Source of the DNA: Winogradskyella psychrotolerans
Lineage (GTDB): Bacteria > Bacteroidota > Bacteroidia > Flavobacteriales > Flavobacteriaceae
Direction: 5' to 3'
Length of the DNA: 64,000 nt
NCBI RefSeq assembly: GCF_018860565.1
Contig: NZ_JAHKPS010000028.1
Coordinates: 62,001 to 126,000, forward strand
The translations under genes and the position numbers were made by a program. The first letter of the stretch is position 1; each line of letters opens with the position of its first letter. Under the pieces are notes generated by a model. That model saw nothing but the letters and a program-made list of their open reading frames with translations. It was not told where the DNA came from and did no database searches. Shown here piece after piece: positions 24,610 through 33,544 of the stretch.

Positions 24610-27462
24610 ATGTCAGATCAAAAACGCCTATTTCTCGTTGATGCCTACGCCCTAATTTTTCGTGGCTATTACGCTTTTATAAAAAACCCAAGAATCAATT
24701 CTAAAGGAGAAGATACCTCAGCCATTATGGGCTTTATGAATTCCCTTTTAGATGTCATTAAACGCGAACGTCCAGATCATTTAGCCGTTTGTTTTGATAA
24801 AGGAGGTAGTGCAGATCGTGTAGAACTATTTGAAGCTTACAAGGCCAACAGAGATGAAACACCTGAAGGCATCAAAACCGCTGTGCCTTATATCTACGAA
24901 ATCTTAAAAGCCATGCACATTCCAATTATGGTCAAAGAAGGTTTTGAAGCAGATGACGTCATTGGTACCTTAGCTAAAAAAGCAGAAAAGGAAGGCTACA
25001 AAACCTTTATGGTGACTCCAGATAAAGATTTTGCACAGCTCGTTTCAGAGAACATATTTATGTACCGACCAGTTTTTGGTGGTGGTTACGAAACTTGGGG
25101 CATCCCAGAAGTACAAAAGAAATTTGAAGTTACCGATCCCCTACAAGTCATAGATTATTTAGGAATGATGGGAGATGCTTCTGATAACATCCCTGGCTTA
25201 CCTGGTGTTGGAGAAAAAACAGCCAAGAAGTTTCTGAAAGCATACGGCAGCATGGAAAACCTTTTTGCAAATTCACATGAGCTAAAAGGCAAAATGAAAG
25301 AAAAAATTGAAGCCAATCAAGAACTCGGTCTATTATCTAAAAAATTAGCCACCATCATGCTCGATGTTCCTGTGGATTTTAATGCTGAAGATTTTGAAAT
25401 GTCAGAACCTGATATTCCAAAAGTCACCGAAATTTTTCAAGAATTAGAATTTAGACGTCTCATTGATAATTTTAATAAAACCTTTTCTGCTGAAGCCATG
25501 CAGTCTGGCGGAACTTCAACTCCAACCTCAGCTACAAAGGAAGCTCCTAAAACTACTCCAACCGAAGAAAAATCAGCTGGCGCTGGTCAGTTCTCCTTAT
25601 TTGGTGGTGCAGAACCATCAACAACCGAAGCCGTATCTGAGTTCACCCGAAAAACTGCCGAAACCACCTCACATTTTTACCAAAGTATCGCTTCTGGTAT
25701 GGCCACCAAATTGTTCGTTAAGAATTTAATGAATCAAACTTCGGTGTGTTTTGATACCGAAACCACAGGTTTAAATCCCTTAACCGCAGAGCTTGTAGGT
25801 ATTGCCTTTTCTTGGGAAACTGGCAAAGGGTTTTACGTCCCATTTCCAGAGGATAAAAATGAAGCTCAAGAACTCATAGAAACGTTTAGACCGTTTTTTG
25901 AAAGCGAGAATATCGAGAAAATAGGTCAGAATCTAAAATACGACATCAAAGTATTAGCTAAATATAACATTACCGTTAAAGGCAAACTCTTTGACACTAT
26001 GTTAGCGCATTATTTAATTAATGCCGATATGCGTCACAATATGGACGTCTTAGCAGAAACCTATTTAAACTACACACCAATTTCTATCGTTGACCTCATT
26101 GGCAAAAAAGGTAAAAACCAATTGTCTATGCGCGATGTGCCGTTAGAAAAGCTCACCGAATACGCCGTAGAAGATGCTGATATCACCTTACAATTAAAAG
26201 AACATTTCACCACGGAATTAGGCGAAGCCAATACGCAGAAATTATTTGATGAAATTGAAATTCCACTGTTGCGCGTGTTAGCCGCCATGGAATTAGAAGG
26301 TATTAATCTCGATATTGATTTTCTAAACTCCTTAGCAGAAGCCTTAAATAACGACATCCAAAGCCTTGAAAAAAGTATCTATGAAGCTGCTGGAGAAGAA
26401 TTCAATATTGCCTCTCCAAAGCAATTAGGTATTGTGTTGTTTGAAAAAATGAAATTAGTTGATAAACCTAAAAAAACCAAAACAGGGCAATACAAAACCG
26501 GAGAAGATATTTTATCGGCTTTAGCTAAAGACCATGACATCATTCAACAAATATTAGACTACAGAGGACTCACCAAGCTAAAAAGCACCTATGTAGATGC
26601 TTTACCGCTTCAGGTTGAAGACAGCACAGGACGTGTGCATACCGACTACATGCAAACCGTTGCCGCAACTGGCCGTTTAAGTAGTAACAATCCAAACTTA
26701 CAGAATATCCCTATCCGTACCGAGCGTGGTCGCCAAGTGCGAAAAGCCTTTGTACCAAGAAACGAAGACTACATTTTACTGGCTGCCGATTATTCGCAAA
26801 TAGAATTACGAATCATTGCTGCTTTAAGTGAAGAAGAAACCATGATTGAAGCCTTTAAAAATGGTGAAGATATTCATGCCTCAACGGCATCCAAAGTATT
26901 TGGTGTGCCATTGGCTGAAGTCACCAGAGAACAACGTAGCAATGCCAAAACCGTTAATTTCGGAATCATCTATGGTGTATCTGCCTTTGGCTTAAGTAAC
27001 CAAACCGATTTATCGCGTGGTGAAGCCAAAGAGCTCATTGACACCTATTACGAAACCTATCCAAAATTAAAAGCCTACATGAGTAAGCAAGTCGATTTTG
27101 CAAGAGATCATGGCTATGTCTCTACCGTTTTGGGTCGTCGTCGGTATTTAAAAGACATCAACTCACGTAACGCTGTGGTGCGAGGTGCCGCAGAACGAAA
27201 TGCCGTTAACGCACCCATACAAGGAAGCGCTGCCGACATCATTAAAATAGCGATGATTAATATTTTCAACAAGCTAGAAGCAGGCAATTATAAATCGAAG
27301 ATGCTCTTACAAGTACATGATGAATTGGTCTTTGACATCTACAAACCAGAACTCGAAGAACTCACGACCTTAATTAAAACGGAAATGGAAAGTGCATTTA
27401 CCCTAGAAGTGCCTTTGGATGTTGAAGTGGATACAGGGTTGAATTGGTTGGAGGCGCATTAA
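24610..27462 (+). CDS. polA: DNA polymerase I
   Basis: The 950-residue protein has all three classical domains. The 5'-3' exonuclease (about 1-290) shows VDAYALIFRGYYAF, KDFAQLV and DASDNIPGLPGVGEKTA. A proline- and threonine-rich linker lies near 300-350. The 3'-5' proofreading exonuclease has intact FDTETTG (D382, E384). The polymerase domain has LLAADYSQIELR, VNFGIIYGVSAFGL and LQVHDELVFD. It works in Okazaki fragment processing and repair. It marks the left chromosomal border of the accessory island that begins at 27721; 27463-27720 holds no gene that I can see. Confidence 0.98.
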   Translation: MSDQKRLFLVDAYALIFRGYYAFIKNPRINSKGEDTSAIMGFMNSLLDVIKRERPDHLAVCFDKGGSADRVELFEAYKANRDETPEGIKTAVPYIYEILKAMHIPIMVKEGFEADDVIGTLAKKAEKEGYKTFMVTPDKDFAQLVSENIFMYRPVFGGGYETWGIPEVQKKFEVTDPLQVIDYLGMMGDASDNIPGLPGVGEKTAKKFLKAYGSMENLFANSHELKGKMKEKIEANQELGLLSKKLATIMLDVPVDFNAEDFEMSEPDIPKVTEIFQELEFRRLIDNFNKTFSAEAMQSGGTSTPTSATKEAPKTTPTEEKSAGAGQFSLFGGAEPSTTEAVSEFTRKTAETTSHFYQSIASGMATKLFVKNLMNQTSVCFDTETTGLNPLTAELVGIAFSWETGKGFYVPFPEDKNEAQELIETFRPFFESENIEKIGQNLKYDIKVLAKYNITVKGKLFDTMLAHYLINADMRHNMDVLAETYLNYTPISIVDLIGKKGKNQLSMRDVPLEKLTEYAVEDADITLQLKEHFTTELGEANTQKLFDEIEIPLLRVLAAMELEGINLDIDFLNSLAEALNNDIQSLEKSIYEAAGEEFNIASPKQLGIVLFEKMKLVDKPKKTKTGQYKTGEDILSALAKDHDIIQQILDYRGLTKLKSTYVDALPLQVEDSTGRVHTDYMQTVAATGRLSSNNPNLQNIPIRTERGRQVRKAFVPRNEDYILLAADYSQIELRIIAALSEEETMIEAFKNGEDIHASTASKVFGVPLAEVTREQRSNAKTVNFGIIYGVSAFGLSNQTDLSRGEAKELIDTYYETYPKLKAYMSKQVDFARDHGYVSTVLGRRRYLKDINSRNAVVRGAAERNAVNAPIQGSAADIIKIAMINIFNKLEAGNYKSKMLLQVHDELVFDIYKPELEELTTLIKTEMESAFTLEVPLDVEVDTGLNWLEAH

Positions 27463-27720
27463 AGAAATTGAAATAAGAAACACAATTAAGGAAAACCGTA
27501 AAACACTGTAAACCATTTTTTATACATTTAACTTTTTTACGTTCAAGTGGTATTAATTTCACTAACCGTTTATCTTTTAAATATTTTGAATATTTAATCA
27601 TTAAGAAATACTATAGCCTATAAAAACCCATTGTTGAAATTCATATTGAAGAAAGCAAATTTGACTATTATTCCTATCTTTAAACTAAAAAAAATATTAT
27701 AACAAAACTTCTAAAAAAAC

Positions 27721-29325
27721 ATGAATTGGATTGTATTGTATGAAAAATCAGGAAAAATTGTCCTAACATCAAAAAAGAATTCTAATTCTGGACTATTACC
27801 AAAGGGAAGCTATCTAACAGTAGATATGACACTCAAGGGAGATTTAGATAATAACAACCTAGATACAGAAGACAAAAGAAAATTTGTCCTCAGAGTAGAA
27901 GAAAGTGAGCAAACGGCTATATATTCACCTAGCCCTCTTCTTGCAGATTTAAACTTAGGTCTACAAGAAGCTGATAGGGAATGTAAAAATCAAATTACTG
28001 CTCATCGAGTTTACGACATTACTCAAAGAGAAGATGGATTGGTTGACTATATAAAACCTCAAGCTCTTGCGAGACTTTCTACTGAAGAAGAAATATTAAA
28101 AGCAACAGATGCCGAAAACAATAATGGTCCATTCTTATTTCCTGCAACGGTTCATTCTTCAAGATGTCAAAAAATAAATGATGTTTATGGCCAACCTGTA
28201 AAATTGAGAATTCCTGAAGATGTTTATTGGCATCAAATTCAAATAACAGGAAAAACAGGATCAGGAAAAACTGTAGCCACTAAATATTTAGCCCAACATT
28301 TTATTGAGAACAAGATTACAGCTGATGAAATTAATCGATATGGTTGTGTTTTAGCTATCAACGTTAAAGATGTAGATTTCCTTAATATGGATAAACAAAC
28401 CCAAACCAGCAACACGGAAGCGAAAAGAGAGTGGGATTCATTAAATTTTGAACCAAAGGGAATTCAAAATTATGAAATTTTATACAGTGCTCATGAAAAT
28501 TTAAACAATGTAATTTCTCAAGGTGTTAGTGGAGATTTATGTACACCAATAACACTTAATGCAAGTAAAATAGACCCAGAGTCTTTACTCGGTATAGTAG
28601 AAAACTTAACAGAATTAGCAACCCAGGCTCTTCCTGATGTTTTTAGATATTGGCAGAGAAACCATCCTAATGGACGTTTTGCTCAATTTTTAGATTTTCT
28701 AGAAGATTGTCGAGAACAAGATTATAACTTCAATACAAGAGATGTCGCAGAAAGAGACGGAACTACTAGATTGAACCCAGCTACAGCAAATGCTATGATT
28801 TCTCGATTAAAAAATGCCAATAGATATTTTGAAAATGAAAAAGGAAATGAAATAGATGCTGATTCAATTTTACAAGAAGGCAAAATGACAGTAATTGATG
28901 TCGCAAGAAGCATAGAATTCGGATCAATAGTTTTAAGATATTTATTGAATAGAATAGTCGTTGAAAAGACGGAGAACAATAATGACATTCCTGTTTTAAT
29001 AATAATAGATGAGGTTCATCAATTTTATAAATCTTCTGCCTCCAGAAATGCTTTAGGAGATTTAGATACTATCTGTAGGATTGGTAGGAGTAAAAAAATA
29101 GGAGTAGTTTTTTCTTCACAAAATATAAACGACATTCCAAATGGCCTAACCTCAGTAATTAACACAAAATTCATGTTTAAAACTGATGAGGTTAACAAAA
29201 AAACTAATGGAATTAACCCAGATGATATTCTATCAATGAAAGCAGGATACTGTGTTACTAATATACATGGATTACCCCAATTAAAATTAGCTAAATTCCC
29301 ACTTTCCAAATCAGGTGTAATATGA
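27721..29325 (+). CDS. HerA-like hexameric ATPase/translocase
   Basis: The 534-residue protein has an N-terminal beta-barrel-like region (about 1-110, HAS-barrel position). The ATPase core has Walker A GKTGSGKT at 177-184 and Walker B VLIIIDEVHQF near 424-433. A sensor segment follows with GVVFSSQNINDIP. The C-terminus, with GLPQLKLAKFPLSKSGVI, fits the family's C-terminal brace. HerA ATPases form rings on DNA and work with NurA nucleases in end resection in archaea, and recur in bacterial phage-defence systems. A NurA-like gene lies in the same cluster, convergent. The ORF ends in an ATGA overlap with the next small gene. Confidence 0.85.
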   Translation: MNWIVLYEKSGKIVLTSKKNSNSGLLPKGSYLTVDMTLKGDLDNNNLDTEDKRKFVLRVEESEQTAIYSPSPLLADLNLGLQEADRECKNQITAHRVYDITQREDGLVDYIKPQALARLSTEEEILKATDAENNNGPFLFPATVHSSRCQKINDVYGQPVKLRIPEDVYWHQIQITGKTGSGKTVATKYLAQHFIENKITADEINRYGCVLAINVKDVDFLNMDKQTQTSNTEAKREWDSLNFEPKGIQNYEILYSAHENLNNVISQGVSGDLCTPITLNASKIDPESLLGIVENLTELATQALPDVFRYWQRNHPNGRFAQFLDFLEDCREQDYNFNTRDVAERDGTTRLNPATANAMISRLKNANRYFENEKGNEIDADSILQEGKMTVIDVARSIEFGSIVLRYLLNRIVVEKTENNNDIPVLIIIDEVHQFYKSSASRNALGDLDTICRIGRSKKIGVVFSSQNINDIPNGLTSVINTKFMFKTDEVNKKTNGINPDDILSMKAGYCVTNIHGLPQLKLAKFPLSKSGVI

Positions 29326-29495
29326 TTAATAAAGAACAAAAATACAGAAAAGAACTTTTTGAACTTCTTAAAAGTAATATAGAAATAGGTAATGAACATG
29401 AACGTACTTTAGAATTGATTCAAGAGGTATTTATAACAGATTCTAAAGATATTAATATAGAAGAAATCTTAGATAAGCTGACTAGAGATGAATAA
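29322..29495 (+). CDS. 57-residue acidic helical protein between the HerA and SMC genes
   Basis: The ATG overlaps the HerA stop (ATGA), and the gene's last 8 bp overlap the start of the SMC-like gene, so it is translationally coupled on both sides. The product has 57 residues, starts MINKEQKYRKELFELL and is rich in Glu, Lys and Leu; it should be mostly helical. No family was recognised. The tight coupling argues it is a real subunit or adaptor rather than chance coding. Confidence 0.65.
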   Translation: MINKEQKYRKELFELLKSNIEIGNEHERTLELIQEVFITDSKDINIEEILDKLTRDE

Positions 29496-31671
29496 TATAG
29501 ATTACACGTTGGACATAATAGGTGAAAAAAAAACCTATCATCCTCGAGAAGAGTTTATTTTACCAATTATAAATTCTAACAAGAAAATTTTTGAAATAAC
29601 AGCAGATAATAGTTACGGCAAAACATTTGTTTTAAATCTCATAGCATATGCTCTCGAAGCTGACAAACTAAGTGACGAAAGAATTTTAAAATCTATTAAA
29701 GAATCTATTGCCAGATATGATGACGAAAAATCTTATGGATTAAATTATGAAATTGATTTAGAATTACCCGATAACAAAAAACTATCATTATCAAAATCCA
29801 TTGGAAGAGGTAAAATAATACAAATTGATGATGGAGCACCTATTAACCACAAAATCCTGCATAGAGATTTAACTGTGATTTATGATGTACCAACAAATCC
29901 TAACGAAAGATTGAATGCAGTAATTAAAGACTTAAGTGTTTGGAATGACAATATAAAATCAAAAACTATTAATATCGCCAAATATTTTAGTAATCTTTCA
30001 AAAGAATTTGATAGCGTTAGAAACGAGGATAAGATTGAGAAGTTAGAAAAAAACAGCATAGCAATTAAAAATAATATTGCTGATATTGAAATAAGGATTA
30101 AGAAAAAAGAATCTTGGTTATATGAATTGGAAATATATAGTAATTTAAAAGACTTAAGTCTTTATTTAAAAAAACGTTTGGAGTTAGAAACTAAATTGTT
30201 GAAAAAACAAAAAGCTTTTAAGCTTTTAAAAAAACCTTCTAAAATTGAAAAAAAGGACGAATTAAAAATTAAAGGACTCAATAATGAATTAGCTATTTTG
30301 GAAAAGGATTTTAAAGAAGTAATATCCAAGTTAATTGCAGAAATAAATAAAGATACCGAAATAGAAGAATTAATTGTAGACGATGGACTTATTGTATCTT
30401 ATTATGATTTTATAAGAAATACAGAAATTAATGATATAATTCAAAGCGATGATTATGTTGCTATGCAGAAAAAATTCATTGAAAGTATTGAATATATCAA
30501 GGACACTATTATTCGTTTTATTTCAGAAAAAAAGAATAACAAATCTTATATTATTCATAACTCTTATAAAGAATTAATCAATTTATTGGAAGAACTAGTA
30601 GAAAATGAAATTGACCATTTTCTAAAGAGTGCTACATCTGTTGATTCTAAAAAATTAAAAAGCAGTCTTGAAACTATTATAAATCAGCATAAAGTAAAAG
30701 ATTATGACTCACTTAAATCATTTTTAACCACGGGCTTGAAACCTTTAGGAGGATATATTAGCCAATTTATGAGGGTTCAATCTCAACTCAATAAGGAAAA
30801 CAAAAAAAAACTCGTCGATGATGATGGCAGCAAGTATTATAAAATCGAAGCTGAGTTAAAAGACTTGAAGCATACATTGAAATCAGTCAAAAATAATTTT
30901 GATTTGACTTGTGCCACTTGTGCTAATGATTTAAAAATTTTAGATTTAAGTAGATTTGATTCGCTTGATAAGGTATCAGCAATACAATATAATGTTAAGC
31001 AAAAGATATCGAATCCTCAGTTATTGGAAAATCTAAACGCCTCTAAAACTGAGATACAAAGAAAACTAAGAGATTTACGTGAAAAAATCAAAAATTTAGA
31101 TTCAGATAAGAGATTGAACGAGCGAGCTCTTGAAATGGAGAGAGCAAAAAAAACATCAAGATATAATGATGCACAAAAAAATAAAATAAAATCTTTTTTA
31201 CACACTATTTCCTTAATCAATGTTAATCTCAGGTCTTATGCTGATTTAATTTCTAAAATAGAAGGAGGCAATCTTTCAGAATTTACAGCACAAGAAGATG
31301 TAAAGTTCATGGAATTAGCAGGTAAAATAATAGCATATTCCATGGACAACAAATTATTAAGAGCTGATGGTGATTTCGTTAATTTAGAATTTTATGATAT
31401 GATAAAACAAGAGTTTCATTGTGAAAACGATATTATCATAAAAAAAGATGATGTGTCAACCGGTTTAGCAAGTGCTAATTATTTGAAACAAAGAATAGAA
31501 AATGTTGAAGGTAAATATGTAGTTATATTGCTGGATGAAATTGGTAATATGGCACAAAATGCTCTAGACTCAGTAATTAAATCAATTAAAAAAATTGAAG
31601 ATCAAAATAGATTAGTAATGGCTGTTTTTACAAGACCAAATTCAAAAGGAATTAAAATTATTGAGTATTAA
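29488..31671 (+). CDS. Rad50/SMC-like coiled-coil ATPase with CxxC hook candidate
   Basis: The 727-residue protein starts with an ATPase half containing a degenerate P-loop, ADNSYGKT at 39-46 (first Gly replaced by Ala, K45 kept). A long charged coiled-coil region runs roughly 165-600. It is interrupted by CATC at 475-478, a candidate zinc-hook motif. The C-terminal half has a signature-like DDVSTGL at 654-660, Walker B VVILLDEIG at 678-686 and an AVFTRP switch segment. This is the Rad50/SbcC arrangement, but no Mre11/SbcD nuclease is nearby; NurA may take that place. It is coupled by overlaps to the 57-residue gene before it and the 288-residue gene after it. Codon usage is very AT-rich. Confidence 0.7.
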   Translation: MNNIDYTLDIIGEKKTYHPREEFILPIINSNKKIFEITADNSYGKTFVLNLIAYALEADKLSDERILKSIKESIARYDDEKSYGLNYEIDLELPDNKKLSLSKSIGRGKIIQIDDGAPINHKILHRDLTVIYDVPTNPNERLNAVIKDLSVWNDNIKSKTINIAKYFSNLSKEFDSVRNEDKIEKLEKNSIAIKNNIADIEIRIKKKESWLYELEIYSNLKDLSLYLKKRLELETKLLKKQKAFKLLKKPSKIEKKDELKIKGLNNELAILEKDFKEVISKLIAEINKDTEIEELIVDDGLIVSYYDFIRNTEINDIIQSDDYVAMQKKFIESIEYIKDTIIRFISEKKNNKSYIIHNSYKELINLLEELVENEIDHFLKSATSVDSKKLKSSLETIINQHKVKDYDSLKSFLTTGLKPLGGYISQFMRVQSQLNKENKKKLVDDDGSKYYKIEAELKDLKHTLKSVKNNFDLTCATCANDLKILDLSRFDSLDKVSAIQYNVKQKISNPQLLENLNASKTEIQRKLRDLREKIKNLDSDKRLNERALEMERAKKTSRYNDAQKNKIKSFLHTISLINVNLRSYADLISKIEGGNLSEFTAQEDVKFMELAGKIIAYSMDNKLLRADGDFVNLEFYDMIKQEFHCENDIIIKKDDVSTGLASANYLKQRIENVEGKYVVILLDEIGNMAQNALDSVIKSIKKIEDQNRLVMAVFTRPNSKGIKIIEY

Positions 31672-32537
31672 TGGAAGAATTATTAGTTAAATTGTACGAC
31701 AGTCTTAGTACTGCATTTCAAGAGAAGTTAAAGACAAAAGAAGTCTATCATTTTGAAAATGAAGAGGGAATAGATGCTTTTAAAACACTTATGTTTCTAA
31801 AAAAAAATAATAATGATTTAAATAAACTCATGTTAAATGGCTCTATGTCTATCGACGAATTAAAATATCTTTTTGATAAAGAAGTTATAGATGAATGTTT
31901 TAAAGCTAATTACATCATAAGAGGTAATTTAATAAATAATGATAAGGTGTTCATTGGAGCAAATGGAATGTTTAAACTTTATTCAATTAAAAATTATAAT
32001 ACTCAGGAAATATTTAAAGCTTTTGATTCTAATAATTTCAAACTAGGAAAGGAACTTTCTTTAAAAACTCAAGAAAAAATTTGGTGTATTTTTCTGATGC
32101 TTTTTGGAGCAGATAGTGCAGATAAAAGTTTCAATACAGAAGGCTTGTCAACAAAAAAACTAAACGAATATCATAAGTTTTTTATTTCTATAGAAAAGGA
32201 AATGAAAGAAAACGAATTAAATTTAGGTAAACAAGTAGGATGGGAGACTGGTAAAGACTCCGTTTTCAGAAAGTTTATCACTAATAATGTTGATTTACCC
32301 AAAACGTCCTTGTATTTTAAAAAAGGGGCATACCAATACTATTTGGATTTAAGTAAAAGAAAAAATGCCATATATTTTTTAGATCTCATTTTAGATAATT
32401 ATAAAGGGGAGCAAAGACTAATAGCAAATGAAATATTTTACAATGTAATTAAAGATCTTTCCTTAAAAATATCTTATGATTTAGGAGAAATGCCTGGGAC
32501 AATTAATAAATATATAATTGAAGAGCTAAAGAATTAG
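31671..32537 (+). CDS. Unrecognised protein, last gene of the HerA operon
   Basis: The 288-residue protein has no family I can name. It is lysine- and asparagine-rich, soluble, with no signal or membrane segment. The N-terminal half looks like a small helical domain followed by a winged-helix-like stretch (about 55-110, with IIRGNL and VFIGANGMFKLY). Its ATG shares a base with the SMC stop codon, so it is tightly coupled. It is convergent with the NurA gene, and the two overlap by 4 bp. Position suggests a subunit of the same complex, perhaps for target recognition, but this is inference. Confidence 0.75.
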   Translation: MEELLVKLYDSLSTAFQEKLKTKEVYHFENEEGIDAFKTLMFLKKNNNDLNKLMLNGSMSIDELKYLFDKEVIDECFKANYIIRGNLINNDKVFIGANGMFKLYSIKNYNTQEIFKAFDSNNFKLGKELSLKTQEKIWCIFLMLFGADSADKSFNTEGLSTKKLNEYHKFFISIEKEMKENELNLGKQVGWETGKDSVFRKFITNNVDLPKTSLYFKKGAYQYYLDLSKRKNAIYFLDLILDNYKGEQRLIANEIFYNVIKDLSLKISYDLGEMPGTINKYIIEELKN

Positions 32538-33544
32538 TTAAAACTTCTTTCCTCATTCATACTTTTAGTCAATCCCATTCTTTCAATTTCTTTATATAAA
32601 TTGGTAGATTTCAATATTTCTCTAGCATACATTTCTGATACTTGAATAATTCTTGGCTGGACGTTATTAGAGCTTCCATTCGCGAGGTATTGATAATAAA
32701 TGAGATCAAACACCTCATCTCCATACCATCCTTCTTCAAAGGCTTTTAAAGGAAATTCTATTCGTACAGGACTTCTATTATCGAAAACCTTCATAAAGCA
32801 CATTGCTTTACTCCTACCTTCTTTAGAGGTATATGCAAATACAGGTGAAACACTGCCTGGTTTAAGATTTACATATGCCCAATGTAAATCAGAATTATAT
32901 CCGTTAGCAAAATCAAATCGTTTTGTTATAATTGTACTCTCACTATTCTTTACAAAAAAAACAGGTCTACAATCCTTGGAAAGCAAGTAATCTATTAATA
33001 AAAAGTTGCCACTAGTTGAAGCACCAGAAAACATTGAACCATCTATAAAAATTAAAGAATTAGACGGGGCCGCTTTAGACAGAAAGTATGCTCGTTCTTT
33101 AACATATTCCCTTGCTAAATCTGCTGCAATATCATCGGTTCTAATTATATCTGAAAACTCTGTTGCTTTTCCAGAAACCAGATTAGATTTAGTATAAAAT
33201 TTTAAAGTAACATAAGCTGCAGGAATATATTCTTCTTTATTTTGTATGACTGAATTATGGACAGTACATCTAACTTTCCCCTCTAAAGAATTAAGTTCTA
33301 AAATAGATTCATCATAAGCGCATAAAATCTCTGCTTGTTTTAAATTTTCTGATAATATTTGAGTAACATTTTCATAACCTCTAATTATTCTAATATCAGA
33401 ACTATCAGATAAATCAAGAGACTCCGCACTCGACTTAACTATAGCTGCTCGACTGGTAACAGATTTATTGATTAATTTTATTGAATCAATTGTAGTTTTG
33501 TAATTATCTGAAAAAATCACTCTTCCCTTAAATTCGTTTTCCAT
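32534..33544 (-). CDS. NurA-like nuclease
   Basis: The 336-residue protein resembles NurA 5'-3' nucleases in layout. A catalytic aspartate sits in SLIFIDGSMFSG (D168), followed by LLIDYLL and PVFFVKNSESTIITKRF. Then comes FMKVFDNRSPVRIEFP, the usual strand with a conserved Arg-Glu pair, and a C-terminal helix (IIQVSEMYAREIL) that in NurA carries part of the active site. NurA forms a dimer that docks on the HerA ring. Here it is encoded opposite to HerA, in an operon with the Sau3AI-C-like gene (28-bp overlap). Identification is by motif pattern, and similarity outside the motifs is low. Confidence 0.72.
   Translation of the reverse strand: MENEFKGRVIFSDNYKTTIDSIKLINKSVTSRAAIVKSSAESLDLSDSSDIRIIRGYENVTQILSENLKQAEILCAYDESILELNSLEGKVRCTVHNSVIQNKEEYIPAAYVTLKFYTKSNLVSGKATEFSDIIRTDDIAADLAREYVKERAYFLSKAAPSNSLIFIDGSMFSGASTSGNFLLIDYLLSKDCRPVFFVKNSESTIITKRFDFANGYNSDLHWAYVNLKPGSVSPVFAYTSKEGRSKAMCFMKVFDNRSPVRIEFPLKAFEEGWYGDEVFDLIYYQYLANGSSNNVQPRIIQVSEMYAREILKSTNLYKEIERMGLTKSMNEERSFN

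Noticed and set aside
27463..27720. Possible attachment site or tRNA at the left edge of the island
   Set aside because: No tRNA-like fold and no direct repeat matching the right side of the island (about 38515-38597) was found by eye.
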